From Syntrophus buswellii (GTDB taxonomy: Bacteria; Desulfobacterota; Syntrophia; Syntrophales; Syntrophaceae), in contig NZ_CP175563.1 of the NCBI RefSeq assembly GCF_046097065.1, positions 1-64,000 on the forward strand: DNA of 64,000 bases, written 5' to 3'. Position numbers and translations under genes: made by a program. Below are positions 44,103 through 52,386 of the stretch, piece by piece. Within the stretch, counting starts at the first letter, position 1; the number at the start of each line of letters is the position of its first letter. The notes beneath the pieces were generated by a model. It saw only the letters and a program-made list of their open reading frames with translations. It was not told the DNA's origin and made no database searches.

Positions 44103-47033
44103 CTATTTCCCTCGAATCTTCTTGTCGGCAAACTGGCCGTTTCGAAACTCGCCGATGTATTTTCTTCCATCCGCGAGGATCATGATGCCCTGGCCATGGG
44201 GAAGGCCCTTTTCCAGTTCGCCCGTGTACTTCCTCCCGTCGATCAGGGTCAGCGTTCCCTGGCCGTGATACTGGTTGTTCCTGAACTCGCCTTCGTAGCG
44301 GTCGCCGTTGGGGTACTTGAGAATGCCCTTCCCACTTGACAGGCTGTTTTTAAACTCCCCGGTGTACCGTGTTCCGTTGGCCAGGGTTAAGGTCCCCCGG
44401 CCGTCGTACTTGCCCCGCTTGAATTCCCCTTCGTATCTCTTTCCGTCAGGGTGGATCTCGATCCCCTTGCCGTCGGCCAGGTTGTTTTTCCAGGTCCCCA
44501 TGTAGGTCCGCACCTCCGGGACGATCAGAATGCCTTCACCGGACATGACATCCCGTTCCCACTGGCCGGCGTAGGAGGAGCCGTCCGCGGAAGTCTGGGT
44601 CCCCCGGCCGTTTCTCTCTCCGGCACTCCACTCGCCGACGTACCGCCCGCCGTCCGGATAGGCCATGACCCCCAGGCCGTCGGGCAGATCCTCCTTCATC
44701 TCTCCCTGGTAACTTCTGCCATCCTCATAGACCCGGGACCACTGCCCCTGGGAAAGGACGGAATCGGTCCCCGTGGACGCCATCTTCCGCTGCAGGGAAA
44801 GGTTCCGGGCATCCGCTTCGGCCAATTGCCGCGCCAGTTCGGTAATGGTTTTCGACTGGTTCTCGATGGTGGTTTTCAGCTCTGCCGCGCCCTCGCTTTC
44901 ATGCCGTTCGGAGGATTCGAGCCGTTCTTCAAGGGAGTTTTTCTCAGCCTCCAGAGCGTTGCACCGGTCTTCGAAATCCGCAGCCGATGCGGATGTCTCC
45001 CGGGTGGCCGTCATCTGCAGGACGAGCTGTTTTTTGAGATCGGTGATCGTCTTTTTCTGGTTCTTGACGGTGGTCTTCAGCTTGGCCGTGCCGGCTTCGT
45101 TTTTCTCCTCCAGGGTGGTGAGCTTTTCTTCAAGGGAGATTTTTTCGGCTTCCAGGGTCTTGACTCGGCCTTCGGCGTTTTGAACGGCGGCGGCTTCGGC
45201 CTTCTGCGCCGCCCCGGCCTGCAGGGCGAGCTGTTTTTCCAGCCGGGCGATGGTTTTCTGATGGCCTTCGAGAGACATCTTCAGCTCGGCCGATTGCCTG
45301 AACATCTGCTGTTCAAGGCTTCTGACGTTGCCTTCCAGGAGGGTTTTCTCCTCTTCCAGGATCCGGCACCGGTCATCGGTATCCGCTTCAGCCGGCTCTT
45401 CGGACTTCTGCGCCAGGGCTCTGTGCGCGTCAAGCTGCCGCTGAAGCTCTGAAACGGACGCGGCATGCTCTTGGAGAGCATTTTCCAGCTCCGCTTCAAG
45501 CGCTTTCAACCGCTCTTCCAGGGTGTTGACCTTTTGTTCCGCCGAACGCTTTCCCGACTCCAGGGCCCTGCATCGCTCCTGTGCGGCGGCGGCATCCGCC
45601 TCGGCCTTCTTGGCGGCTATGTTTTGCAGGGCGAGATGCTGCTGAAGGTCTACGATGGTCTTCTTGCTGCTATCCAAGGTGGAGTCCAGCTCGACGGCGA
45701 GAATTTCCATCTGCCGCTTCAGGCATTGAACCGCTTCCTCCGCGGCATTTTTTTTCTTTTCGAGGGTTGCGCATCGGGAATCGGCCTGTGAGGCGGCATG
45801 GTCGGCCGCCTTTTGCGCCGCTTCGATCTGCGACGCAAGCTGCTGCTGAAGCTCGGCGATGGTCTTCTGGCTGTTTTCGATGGTGGAATTCAGCTCGAGG
45901 GCGAGGATCTCCGCCTGCCGTCTCAGGACGGTGACCTCTTCTTCCGCCGCAACCTTTTCCGATTCCAGGCCTTTATAGCGGTTTTCCGCCGCTTCGGCGG
46001 CCTCCGCTTCGGACTTCCGGGCGGCGTCCATCTGGATCGCGAGCCGCTGCTGAAGCTCGGCTACGGCCTTCCGGTGATCCTCATGGGCGGCCTCCATCCG
46101 GGCGGCGCTGATTTTTTCCTGCTGCTCCAGGGCGCATACCTTCTCCTCCGCCTGAAGCTTCCCGGCTTCCAGGGACTTGCAGCGGTCGTCCGCCGCCGCA
46201 GCAGCCGCTTCGGCCTTCCGGACAGCGGAGCTCTGCAGATCGAGTTGATGCTGAAGCTTCGAGAGGGCTTTGTGGTGATCTCTGGCGGTGGTTTTCAGCT
46301 CGGAAGAAAGGGCTTCCGCTCTTTCCTCGAGTGCTTTGAGCTGTTCCTGTGCGGCGGTTTTTTCGCTTTCGAGGGTCCTGCAGCGGTCCTCCACTTCAGC
46401 CGCCGCGCTTTCGGCCTTTTGCGCCGCGGCGGTTTGCCCTTCGAGCTTCTGCTGAAGCCGGGAAAGGGCTCTTCTGCCCACTTCGCGCTCGGACTCCAGT
46501 TCGGCCTTGAGCGCTTCCGCCTGCCGTTCGAGCGTTCCGGCCTTTTCTTCTGCGGAAGTTTTTTCCGCTTCCAGGGCCTTGAAGCGGGCTTCGGCCTCCT
46601 TGGCGGCTAGGGTGTCCGTCTTTTGTGCAAAGCGGGTTTGACGGGCGAGCTGCTCTTGAAGTTCGGAGATGGTTCTGTGCTGGTTTTCAATGGTGATTTT
46701 GAGTTCTGCCGACTGTTCGCCCGCTTTTTCGACTCTGGAAGAACGGCCTTCCTTCCAATCGTTGAGGTACCTGGTCCCGTCGGAAGAAACATATTCTCCC
46801 GCTCCCTCCGGCAGGCCCCGAAGCCATTCCCCCTCGTAGGAGCTGCCGTCGGACCAGACATACGTGCCCCGCCCGGAAGGAAGCCCGTCGAGCCATTGCC
46901 CTTCATAGCGGCTCCCGTCAGGCCACGTGAAAGCGCCCGCCCCGCTGAACGGCTTATCCCGCCATTCGATGCGGTACGGATTTTCCGCAGAGGATCCAAG
47001 AACTAAATGCTGCAGCACGATTGATCGCCCCAA
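44103..47033 (-). CDS. MORN - coiled coil - MORN protein with tandem 67-68-residue repeats
   Basis: 976 residues in three parts. Residues about 25-95 are three MORN units (YEGQWLDGLPSGRGTYVWSD). Residues about 105-755 are an unbroken charged coiled coil built from about nine tandem units of 67-68 residues, each with a core like DRCKSLEAGK..AEEKV..LE, then ELK.T.E...KTI.ELQQQLA.Q and an alanine-rich KAEAAAA end. Residues about 765-976 are eight or nine more MORN units. No signal peptide, membrane span or catalytic motif is seen. The start is TTG 47033 or GTG 47018; GGGG upstream suits the GTG. No named family is recognised. A long scaffold with a lipid- or protein-binding sheet at each end is the plain reading. 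Confidence 0.8.
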   Translation of the reverse strand: MGRSIVLQHLVLGSSAENPYRIEWRDKPFSGAGAFTWPDGSRYEGQWLDGLPSGRGTYVWSDGSSYEGEWLRGLPEGAGEYVSSDGTRYLNDWKEGRSSRVEKAGEQSAELKITIENQHRTISELQEQLARQTRFAQKTDTLAAKEAEARFKALEAEKTSAEEKAGTLERQAEALKAELESEREVGRRALSRLQQKLEGQTAAAQKAESAAAEVEDRCRTLESEKTAAQEQLKALEERAEALSSELKTTARDHHKALSKLQHQLDLQSSAVRKAEAAAAAADDRCKSLEAGKLQAEEKVCALEQQEKISAARMEAAHEDHRKAVAELQQRLAIQMDAARKSEAEAAEAAENRYKGLESEKVAAEEEVTVLRRQAEILALELNSTIENSQKTIAELQQQLASQIEAAQKAADHAASQADSRCATLEKKKNAAEEAVQCLKRQMEILAVELDSTLDSSKKTIVDLQQHLALQNIAAKKAEADAAAAQERCRALESGKRSAEQKVNTLEERLKALEAELENALQEHAASVSELQRQLDAHRALAQKSEEPAEADTDDRCRILEEEKTLLEGNVRSLEQQMFRQSAELKMSLEGHQKTIARLEKQLALQAGAAQKAEAAAVQNAEGRVKTLEAEKISLEEKLTTLEEKNEAGTAKLKTTVKNQKKTITDLKKQLVLQMTATRETSASAADFEDRCNALEAEKNSLEERLESSERHESEGAAELKTTIENQSKTITELARQLAEADARNLSLQRKMASTGTDSVLSQGQWSRVYEDGRSYQGEMKEDLPDGLGVMAYPDGGRYVGEWSAGERNGRGTQTSADGSSYAGQWERDVMSGEGILIVPEVRTYMGTWKNNLADGKGIEIHPDGKRYEGEFKRGKYDGRGTLTLANGTRYTGEFKNSLSSGKGILKYPNGDRYEGEFRNNQYHGQGTLTLIDGRKYTGELEKGLPHGQGIMILADGRKYIGEFRNGQFADKKIRGK

Positions 47034-47082
47034 ATCCCTGATAAGAGAGTAGGATTCGGATTCTCTGCTTTCCGGGGTCTGC

Positions 47083-48150
47083 CTACATCCTGCGGTAGAG
47101 TTCCATAGCCCTTTCCCGGGTCATGAGATTCGCCCAGTCGGGACCAAGGCAATTCTCCCAGAGGGGAACAAGGCCCAGGGCCGTCGTCACCATCTTTTCC
47201 AGAGAAGCCGAATCGAGATCTTTTGTCACATTGCGGGGAAGCGGGATGTCATGCTTCTCCATCATCTGACGGAACTCCCGGACGCCCTCGGGGTAGATGT
47301 CTTCCAGTTGGTCAAAGGCGATGCAGCAGCCGACGCCGTGATGAATCCCCAGGACGAAGGAGAGTCCGTAAGAGAGGGCATGACAGGCCCCCACCTGAGA
47401 ATACGCAATGCTCATGCCACCGAAGTACGAAGCCATCATTAATTTGTCGTCTTTTTCCGGCGAATCCTCGAGGAAGACCTGTCGGCACAGATCGCGGGAC
47501 TTCTCCCCGTAGGCCTTGCTGAACTCGTTGATGAACGTCCCGTGGAGGGATTCCACGTCATGGATGTAGCAGTCCATACCGGTGTAGAACCATTGATTTT
47601 TTGGCACCCCTGCCAGCAGTTCGGGATCGAGGAGAATCTGATCGTAGAGGGTGTAGTCGGAATTGATCCCCAGTTTCTTTTCCGGTCCCGTGAGGATGGT
47701 TGTCCGGGAAATCTCGGCCCCCGTTCCGGCGAGGGTGGGAACGGCCGCATGGTAGACGGCGGGGTTCGAAATCAGGTCCCAGCCCTGGTAATCGGCGGAG
47801 GAACCGGGGTTGTTGAGCATGAGCGAGACGGCCTTGGCGATGTCCATGGCGCTTCCGCCGCCGATCCCGACAATCCCCGCCGGCGTGACGGGCGAATAGG
47901 CCCGGATCCGGGCTACCAGCTCGTCGATATACTTCGTCTTCGGCTCGTCATCGACATTGACCCGCAGAAGCAGATCCTTCCCTCGCAGCGGAATCCGCCC
48001 TTCCAGCGGTTTCCCCGTAAAGACGTCATCGACGACAAAGACCATAAAAGCATCCGCACCAACCCGCCGGTCCTTCAGGACATCGTCCAGCTGGTTGAAC
48101 GACCCGCGTCCGAAAATAATATTGGGGACAATCCGAAAGTTTCTATACAT
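47083..48150 (-). CDS. Iron-containing alcohol dehydrogenase, KdnB-like
   Basis: 355-residue group III alcohol dehydrogenase. The NAD(P)-binding GGGS is at 97-100 with D103 after it. Iron ligands are likely in GMDCYIHDVESLHG and in FVLGIHHGVGC. The start MYRNFRIVPNIIFGRGSFNQ and the stretch FDQLEDIYPEGVREFRQMME closely recall KdnB, the 3-deoxy-D-manno-octulosonate 8-oxidase that works with the aminotransferase KdnA to make 8-amino-Kdo for lipopolysaccharide. No kdnA is adjacent, so the role is not fixed. The MORN genes follow 49 bases later on the same strand. Confidence 0.8.
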   Translation of the reverse strand: MYRNFRIVPNIIFGRGSFNQLDDVLKDRRVGADAFMVFVVDDVFTGKPLEGRIPLRGKDLLLRVNVDDEPKTKYIDELVARIRAYSPVTPAGIVGIGGGSAMDIAKAVSLMLNNPGSSADYQGWDLISNPAVYHAAVPTLAGTGAEISRTTILTGPEKKLGINSDYTLYDQILLDPELLAGVPKNQWFYTGMDCYIHDVESLHGTFINEFSKAYGEKSRDLCRQVFLEDSPEKDDKLMMASYFGGMSIAYSQVGACHALSYGLSFVLGIHHGVGCCIAFDQLEDIYPEGVREFRQMMEKHDIPLPRNVTKDLDSASLEKMVTTALGLVPLWENCLGPDWANLMTRERAMELYRRM

Positions 48151-48296
48151 GGGGTATTGCCTTTCTTTGATGGGAGTGTTCTTAGTTTACTGATCGGGAG
48201 TATAGGGAAAAACTGTTTGGAATGTCAATGAAATGATCTGATCAGGAAATCTCGTCAGGTTTGTATCGGCATCAGCGGCCAATAAATCCAGGTAAT

Positions 48297-48328
48297 AAAA
48301 AAGGGCAGAGCCACTTGGCCCTGCCCTT
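48297..48328 (-). terminator. Intrinsic terminator after the PEP-CTERM gene
   Basis: On the minus strand AAGGGCAGGGCC and GGCTCTGCCCTT pair with one mismatch across a short loop (48301-48328), followed by a run of T (48297-48302 as A on +). It lies 27 bases after the PEP-CTERM stop. Confidence 0.85.
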
Positions 48329-48354
48329 CTGGAATAAACCACTTATGTGTCTCG

Positions 48355-48879
48355 TTATTTCTTAAACTTTCTTCCAACTCCTGCCAAACCAACCAGACCG
48401 AGTCCAAGAAGCAGCATTGCTGTGGGTTCAGGAACTGAGATATTACCTTCCCCAATGTGACTTACTCTTTCTACATTAACATTATTAGGAAATTCCGTTG
48501 GAATCTCGGTATTTACATACCAGTCTTTTAAGTCAATAACTGCATAATTCAATGCCAAATTATTCTGATACATGAAATGGTCATATAAAATAGTCGTACC
48601 TCCCAGCCCTATTTTAATAAAAAAATTAGTAGGAGTATCCTTAAGCTCTGCTGCCCATATTGTCCCTTCAAGGTTTATCCAACTTAACTCACTTCCCTGG
48701 TATTCTTCTACCGCTACAAAACCTAAACCTTCCAGCCATGCATTTTCTGCCTCTCCACTATTTCCAAGGAGAGCATAATTAATTACAGTATCTACCTCTC
48801 CTTGAGGTACATAAGTGGCTCCCACCGGTGTTGATGCAAAGATGAAAACCAACGCCATCAAAACCATTATTTTTTTCAT
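48355..48879 (-). CDS. PEP-CTERM sorting domain protein
   Basis: 174-residue exported protein. A signal peptide covers about 1-21. The mature part has no known domain and lacks cysteine. The C-terminus has the exosortase signal: PEP at 150-152, a hydrophobic span of about 15 residues and a basic tail GRKFKK. Such proteins are processed by an exosortase and are linked to extracellular polysaccharide. No exosortase or polysaccharide gene is in the window. AGGAGG at 48887-48892 gives a strong ribosome site. The gene is richer in A and T than its neighbours, as many PEP-CTERM genes are. A sigma-54-type promoter lies upstream. Confidence 0.88.
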   Translation of the reverse strand: MKKIMVLMALVFIFASTPVGATYVPQGEVDTVINYALLGNSGEAENAWLEGLGFVAVEEYQGSELSWINLEGTIWAAELKDTPTNFFIKIGLGGTTILYDHFMYQNNLALNYAVIDLKDWYVNTEIPTEFPNNVNVERVSHIGEGNISVPEPTAMLLLGLGLVGLAGVGRKFKK

Positions 48880-48912
48880 TTTATCACCTCCTTCTTTCGT
48901 TACAGGAATATA

Positions 48913-48929
48913 GGCAATACCAGTGCCAA
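48913..48929 (-). promoter_or_regulatory. Sigma-54 (-24/-12) promoter of the PEP-CTERM gene
   Basis: The minus strand reads TTGGCACTGGTATTGCC. GG and GC are 10 bases apart, as sigma-54 requires (TGGCAC-N5-TTGC). The expected start site is about 20-25 bases before the ATG. PEP-CTERM genes in several proteobacteria are known to be under RpoN with the PrsK/PrsR pair. Confidence 0.75.
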
Positions 48930-49052
48930 ATAAATAACCGATTGATTATATGTATATATTTCCGTTGTGGTCTTAATGAGAAGATGGAATATGTAAAAAA
49001 TTCCGACAATCCGTTGGGGAAAACAAAAATCATGTGATAACTATTAACCTTA

Positions 49053-49340
49053 TTATAACAAGGTATTATCGATGTCTCCTTCTCTCGGAAATTTCATTAG
49101 AATTATATCCTTTTGATTATAAATAGGATTAATATCGCTCCAAATATTGTAAAGTATGCCGACATATTTGCCGGAAGTATCAACGAGCCTGATATAGGGA
49201 ATAACACAGTGCAGATAAATGCCGTGTTTCTTTATGTATTGTACCGGGATGACCTTAATACGCGGAGGAGGTTCCGGGAGAGTTTGATCCGTATAACGAT
49301 GACATATCGTATTAATTTTCTGTGAATTTCTAGTAATTGT
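49053..49340 (-). pseudogene. Possible degraded open frame in the AT-rich gap
   Basis: One minus frame stays open for about 95 codons. It includes IKVIPVQYIKKHGIYLHCVI, PYIRLVDTSGKYVGILYNIW and SDINPIYNQKDIILMKF, then stops at 49053. No ATG, GTG or TTG lies near its front. It reads like real protein, but the family is not recognised. The opposite + frame (49113-49325) looks like its shadow. Confidence 0.25.
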
Positions 49341-49349
49341 AAAATAAAT

Positions 49350-49526
49350 TTACACCATGACCTTTGGCCGGAAGCATTGCGATGAATACAGCATGGCAGC
49401 AGCTTTCAGCAGTGATAAGTACTTGGCTTTGTCTGCATCATCCAAAAAGACATCGACGCGGTTATTTCCCCGCTGGGTGATATGATGTGGATAATGGGGC
49501 GCTATGATACGGGCGATTCTCGGCAT
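49350..49526 (-). pseudogene. REP-associated tyrosine transposase, N-terminal fragment
   Basis: A 58-codon frame begins MPRIARIIAPHYPHHITQRG and continues NNRVDVFLDDADKAKYLSLL, the standard front end of Y1/REP-associated (IS200/IS605-like) transposases, including the HxH-like region start. It then diverges into CFRPKVMV and stops. A full enzyme needs more than 200 residues and the catalytic tyrosine, so this is a dead fragment. A related fragment lies at 49927-50033. Confidence 0.8.
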
Positions 49527-49606
49527 GAAGAATTTCTACATTGATTCCCAGCAGTTGTCGCATATAAATGCGGGAAGTTTCCCTATATTGCCTTTATTGC
49601 CCTGTT

Positions 49607-49891
49607 TTAAGCCGCTGTTTTGATCGTCACGTGCATCCCAGCCTTTGTCGCAAGAGTAATCAGCATTTCGAGACTGAATTTCTCCCATTCGCCTCTCGTA
49701 ATGTCGGATACCCTAGGCTGGGTTATACCCAATATCTCGGCAGCTCTGGTCTGTGTAAGCTTTTTTGCTGTGACGAATTTCTGAATATCAGCCATAAGAT
49801 CGGCACGCATTTGAAGAATTGCCGCTTCATCAGGTGAATATCCTAGGTCGAGAAAGACATTACCGAATGAATTCGTTATTGGCTCATTCAT
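49607..49891 (-). CDS. XRE-family helix-turn-helix antitoxin-like protein
   Basis: 94 residues with an HTH at about 45-68 (LTQTRAAEILGITQPRVSDI) and an N-terminal helix with NVFLDLGYSPDEAAILQMRA. This is the HigA/COG5606-like class that partners a RelE/Gp49-type toxin. The start at ATG 49891 has GGAGGAG before it; the frame is open further up, but that part overlaps a transposase tail in another frame. No toxin gene remains next to it. Transposase fragments lie on both sides, so it is probably an orphan left after rearrangement. Confidence 0.8.
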   Translation of the reverse strand: MNEPITNSFGNVFLDLGYSPDEAAILQMRADLMADIQKFVTAKKLTQTRAAEILGITQPRVSDITRGEWEKFSLEMLITLATKAGMHVTIKTAA

Positions 49892-49926
49892 GTCGCTCCT
49901 CCAATTTGTCTGAACCGCTTCCCGTA

Positions 49927-50033
49927 TTAAATTTCTTTCTGCTTTTTGGGGCGACCCGCCTTGCCTGGCACTATCTTTCGGCAAAGTTTATTTTCCAATT
50001 CCGAAGTGATAAATACTTAGCTTTGTCTTCATC
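49927..50033 (-). pseudogene. REP-associated transposase, internally deleted fragment
   Basis: From 50033 the minus strand reads DEDKAKYLSLRNW, the same motif as ADKAKYLSLL in the fragment at 49350-49526. After a frame change it ends IVPGKAGRPKKQKEI and stops at 49927, like the GRPKK-type tail of these transposases. The middle of the gene, with the catalytic tyrosine, is missing. Confidence 0.55.
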
Positions 50034-50062
50034 TTTCCTTTTTTTACATTTTCAGCCCACTT

Positions 50063-51229
50063 TCATCCCGTCCGCAGGGCGTCCACGATCTGCATGCGGG
50101 CGGCCCGCAGGGCCGGCAGGACGCCGCCGACGAACCCCATGGCCAGGGAAAAAATCATGGAGAAACCAATGATCCCCGGCGTCAGGGAAAAGCTGAAGGC
50201 CAGTTCGGAGAAGGTCTGGAAATTCATCGTGGATACGGTGATCAACTGGAGAAAGGATGCGAGGAAGAGGCCCACCACCCCGCCGAGGAGGCCCAGGAGA
50301 AGGGACTCCAGCAGGAAGGCCAGCAGGATGCTGCGCCGCTGAAATCCCAGGGCCCGCAGGGTGCCGATCTCGCCGGTCCGGTTGGCCACGGCGGCGTACA
50401 TGGTGATCATGGCGCCGATCATGGCTCCCAGGGAAAAGACCAACGTCAGGGTCAGGCCGACGATCCGCAGGAACTTGGCCATCATTTCCGACTGATCAGC
50501 ATAGTACTTCGTTTCTCTCTTGACCTCGACGGTGAGGCGGGGATCTCCTTCCAGGCGCTCCCTGATGGATTCGAAGGCCCCGGAGTTGCGCAGGCGGAAG
50601 ATGGTCGAGGAATAGGCGGGGCGGCGGAAGGCCGCCATGAGCTGGTCCGCGTCCCCCCAGATTTCCGAGCTGTACCCCCGGTTTCCCGCATCGAAGACCC
50701 CCACGATCCGCCAGTTCCGCATGCCGCAGCACAGGCTTTCGTTCAGGCCGCCCCCCTGGAAGCGCTTGGCGATGCCGGAGCCGGCCATCATCTCCAGGGA
50801 ACCCGGCCGGGGCAGGCGGCCGGCCATGAGCTTCACCTGGGGGCGGAGGGGCAGGGAGGAAGGGCCGATGCCCCGGAGAACGACGTTGCCCGGATCGCCG
50901 CTGACCCGTTTGGGCAGCGTCACCAGGACGACGAGTTCCTTGGCGAAGAGGGGCCGGCCGTCGGGACCTAGGGCGATTTCCCGTTCCGTTTCGAGAATGG
51001 CCGCCTGATCGCGGGGGACGCCGCTCTGGACCTCCGAGACGGAGCCTTTCCGGATGGCCACGACATTGTCGAAAACCCCCGTTTCCACCAGCGTCGTCTG
51101 CAGCCCCTCGGCGAGCATCAAAATGGCGGCGAAGACAAAGACCACGAGGGCCATGCCGGAGATCGTCAAGGCGGTGGTCAGCCGCCTTGTCCAGAGATTC
51201 CGCAGGGTGTAGCCCAAGGGGAGAGCCAT
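50063..51229 (-). CDS. ABC transporter permease, FtsX/MacB-like (second)
   Basis: 388-residue inner-membrane permease. A first span at about 20-45 (LTISGMALVVFVFAAILMLA) is followed by a periplasmic domain (about 50-260) and three C-terminal spans, the FtsX order. The motif RTGEIGTLRALGFQRRSI near the second span is the usual coupling helix with the ATPase. ATG 51229 shares one base with the stop of the previous permease gene (TGATG). The open frame further upstream to 51829 is only a proline/histidine-rich shadow of that gene. It is last in the adaptor-ATPase-permease-permease operon. Confidence 0.9.
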   Translation of the reverse strand: MALPLGYTLRNLWTRRLTTALTISGMALVVFVFAAILMLAEGLQTTLVETGVFDNVVAIRKGSVSEVQSGVPRDQAAILETEREIALGPDGRPLFAKELVVLVTLPKRVSGDPGNVVLRGIGPSSLPLRPQVKLMAGRLPRPGSLEMMAGSGIAKRFQGGGLNESLCCGMRNWRIVGVFDAGNRGYSSEIWGDADQLMAAFRRPAYSSTIFRLRNSGAFESIRERLEGDPRLTVEVKRETKYYADQSEMMAKFLRIVGLTLTLVFSLGAMIGAMITMYAAVANRTGEIGTLRALGFQRRSILLAFLLESLLLGLLGGVVGLFLASFLQLITVSTMNFQTFSELAFSFSLTPGIIGFSMIFSLAMGFVGGVLPALRAARMQIVDALRTG

Positions 51230-52386
51230 CAGGCGATCCTCCTCAGTCCTTCGGCGATGCGGATTCCCATTGCCCGCTGGAGGGGGATCAGGGCGGCCAC
51301 GACGCCCACCAGGAGGGCGGCGGCCAGGTCCAGGTAGAGCGTATTCGCCGATATGTTGAAGATGGGGAAATAGGTTCCCAGTTTTGTCTTGATCAGTGCG
51401 GCGGCGGGATAGGTCAGGGCGATCCCCAGGGCGCAGCCCGAAAGGGTGATGACCAGGGATTCTCCCAGGATGAGGGCGGCAAGGTGCCTGGCGCGGAACC
51501 CCAGGGTTTTCAGCACGGCATATTCCCCGAAGCGCTCCCGGGTGGTCATGGCCATGGTGTTGGCCACGACGGCCAGGATGATGATGATGACGACGAAGGA
51601 AACGATCTGGATGGCCACCACGATGGCCCCGGTCATGGCGATGAACCCGAGCTGGAAGGCCTTTTCCGTCTCCGTCAGGGTTTCCGCCATGGAGTTCCTG
51701 AACATCCGGTCGATGGCGGCGGCTACTTCCCCGGCCACTTCGGGGCGGTTTACCCCCACCATGTAAAACCCCACCTGGTCCGCCCGGCCGGGGGCCGTTT
51801 TTTTCAGGGTCTCGTTGAGATAGTCCCACTGGAAGATGAACTGCGTCTCGTCCACGCTTTCATCCCATCCCCGATAAACGCCCCTGAGCACGAAATCCCA
51901 GTTCCCCGGAAAAATCGTTCCCTTCAGCGTCACCGTGTCTCCCGGCCGCCAGCGGTATTTTTCCGCCAGCTTGCGCCCGGCGACAAATCCCTTGCGGTCC
52001 CGGAAAAAGGCGGCTTTTTCTTCCGGGGAGAGGGTGTACTCGGGATAAAGGCCCAGATAGGTTTCCGGATCGACGGCAAAATTGGCGAAGAAGTTCTTCT
52101 CGTCGATGTAGATCCCGCCGAACCAGTTGCCCCAGGAGACCGTCTGGACGCCGCTGACCTGGCGGATTTTTTCCTTGTAGGAGAACGGCAGTGGGAAGAT
52201 GAGGGAGATGGCGTTGCGCGTCACGAGCCGGGTGGCCGACGAGGCCTCGACGCCGGCGTACCAGGCGCCGATGAGGGTGCGCAGCAGCCCGAAGGCCAGG
52301 ATGGCGAGAGCGACCCCGAGGATGGTGAGCCCGCTGCGGAGCCGGTTGCGGAAGGCGTTTCTAAAGAGGAGACGGAAGAGCATCAT
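51229..52386 (-). CDS. ABC transporter permease, FtsX/MacB-like (first)
   Basis: 385 residues with the same four-span FtsX design: span 1 at about 20-40 (LTILGVALAILAFGLL), a large periplasmic domain, and three C-terminal spans beginning at IVAIQIVSFVVIIII-type sequence near 260, with RERFGEYAVLKTLGF as coupling helix. It starts inside the last bases of the ATPase gene (26-base overlap). Two different permeases with one ATPase and one adaptor suggest a heteromeric MacB- or LolCDE-like exporter that works from the periplasmic face. Confidence 0.9.
   Translation of the reverse strand: MMLFRLLFRNAFRNRLRSGLTILGVALAILAFGLLRTLIGAWYAGVEASSATRLVTRNAISLIFPLPFSYKEKIRQVSGVQTVSWGNWFGGIYIDEKNFFANFAVDPETYLGLYPEYTLSPEEKAAFFRDRKGFVAGRKLAEKYRWRPGDTVTLKGTIFPGNWDFVLRGVYRGWDESVDETQFIFQWDYLNETLKKTAPGRADQVGFYMVGVNRPEVAGEVAAAIDRMFRNSMAETLTETEKAFQLGFIAMTGAIVVAIQIVSFVVIIIILAVVANTMAMTTRERFGEYAVLKTLGFRARHLAALILGESLVITLSGCALGIALTYPAAALIKTKLGTYFPIFNISANTLYLDLAAALLVGVVAALIPLQRAMGIRIAEGLRRIA

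Noticed and set aside
44451..46610. Long open frames (333 and 270 residues) antisense to the MORN/coiled-coil gene
   Set aside because: They arise from the repetitive Glu/Ala/Lys-rich codons; the leucine/phenylalanine/glycine-rich products have no domain.
49113..49325. 70-residue + strand frame in the AT-rich gap
   Set aside because: No ribosome site or family pattern; the minus frame over the same bases looks more protein-like.
51230..51829. N-terminal extension of the second permease to 588 residues
   Set aside because: The extension is Pro/Gly/His/Arg-rich and lies fully inside the first permease gene; ATG 51229 gives a normal FtsX-type start.
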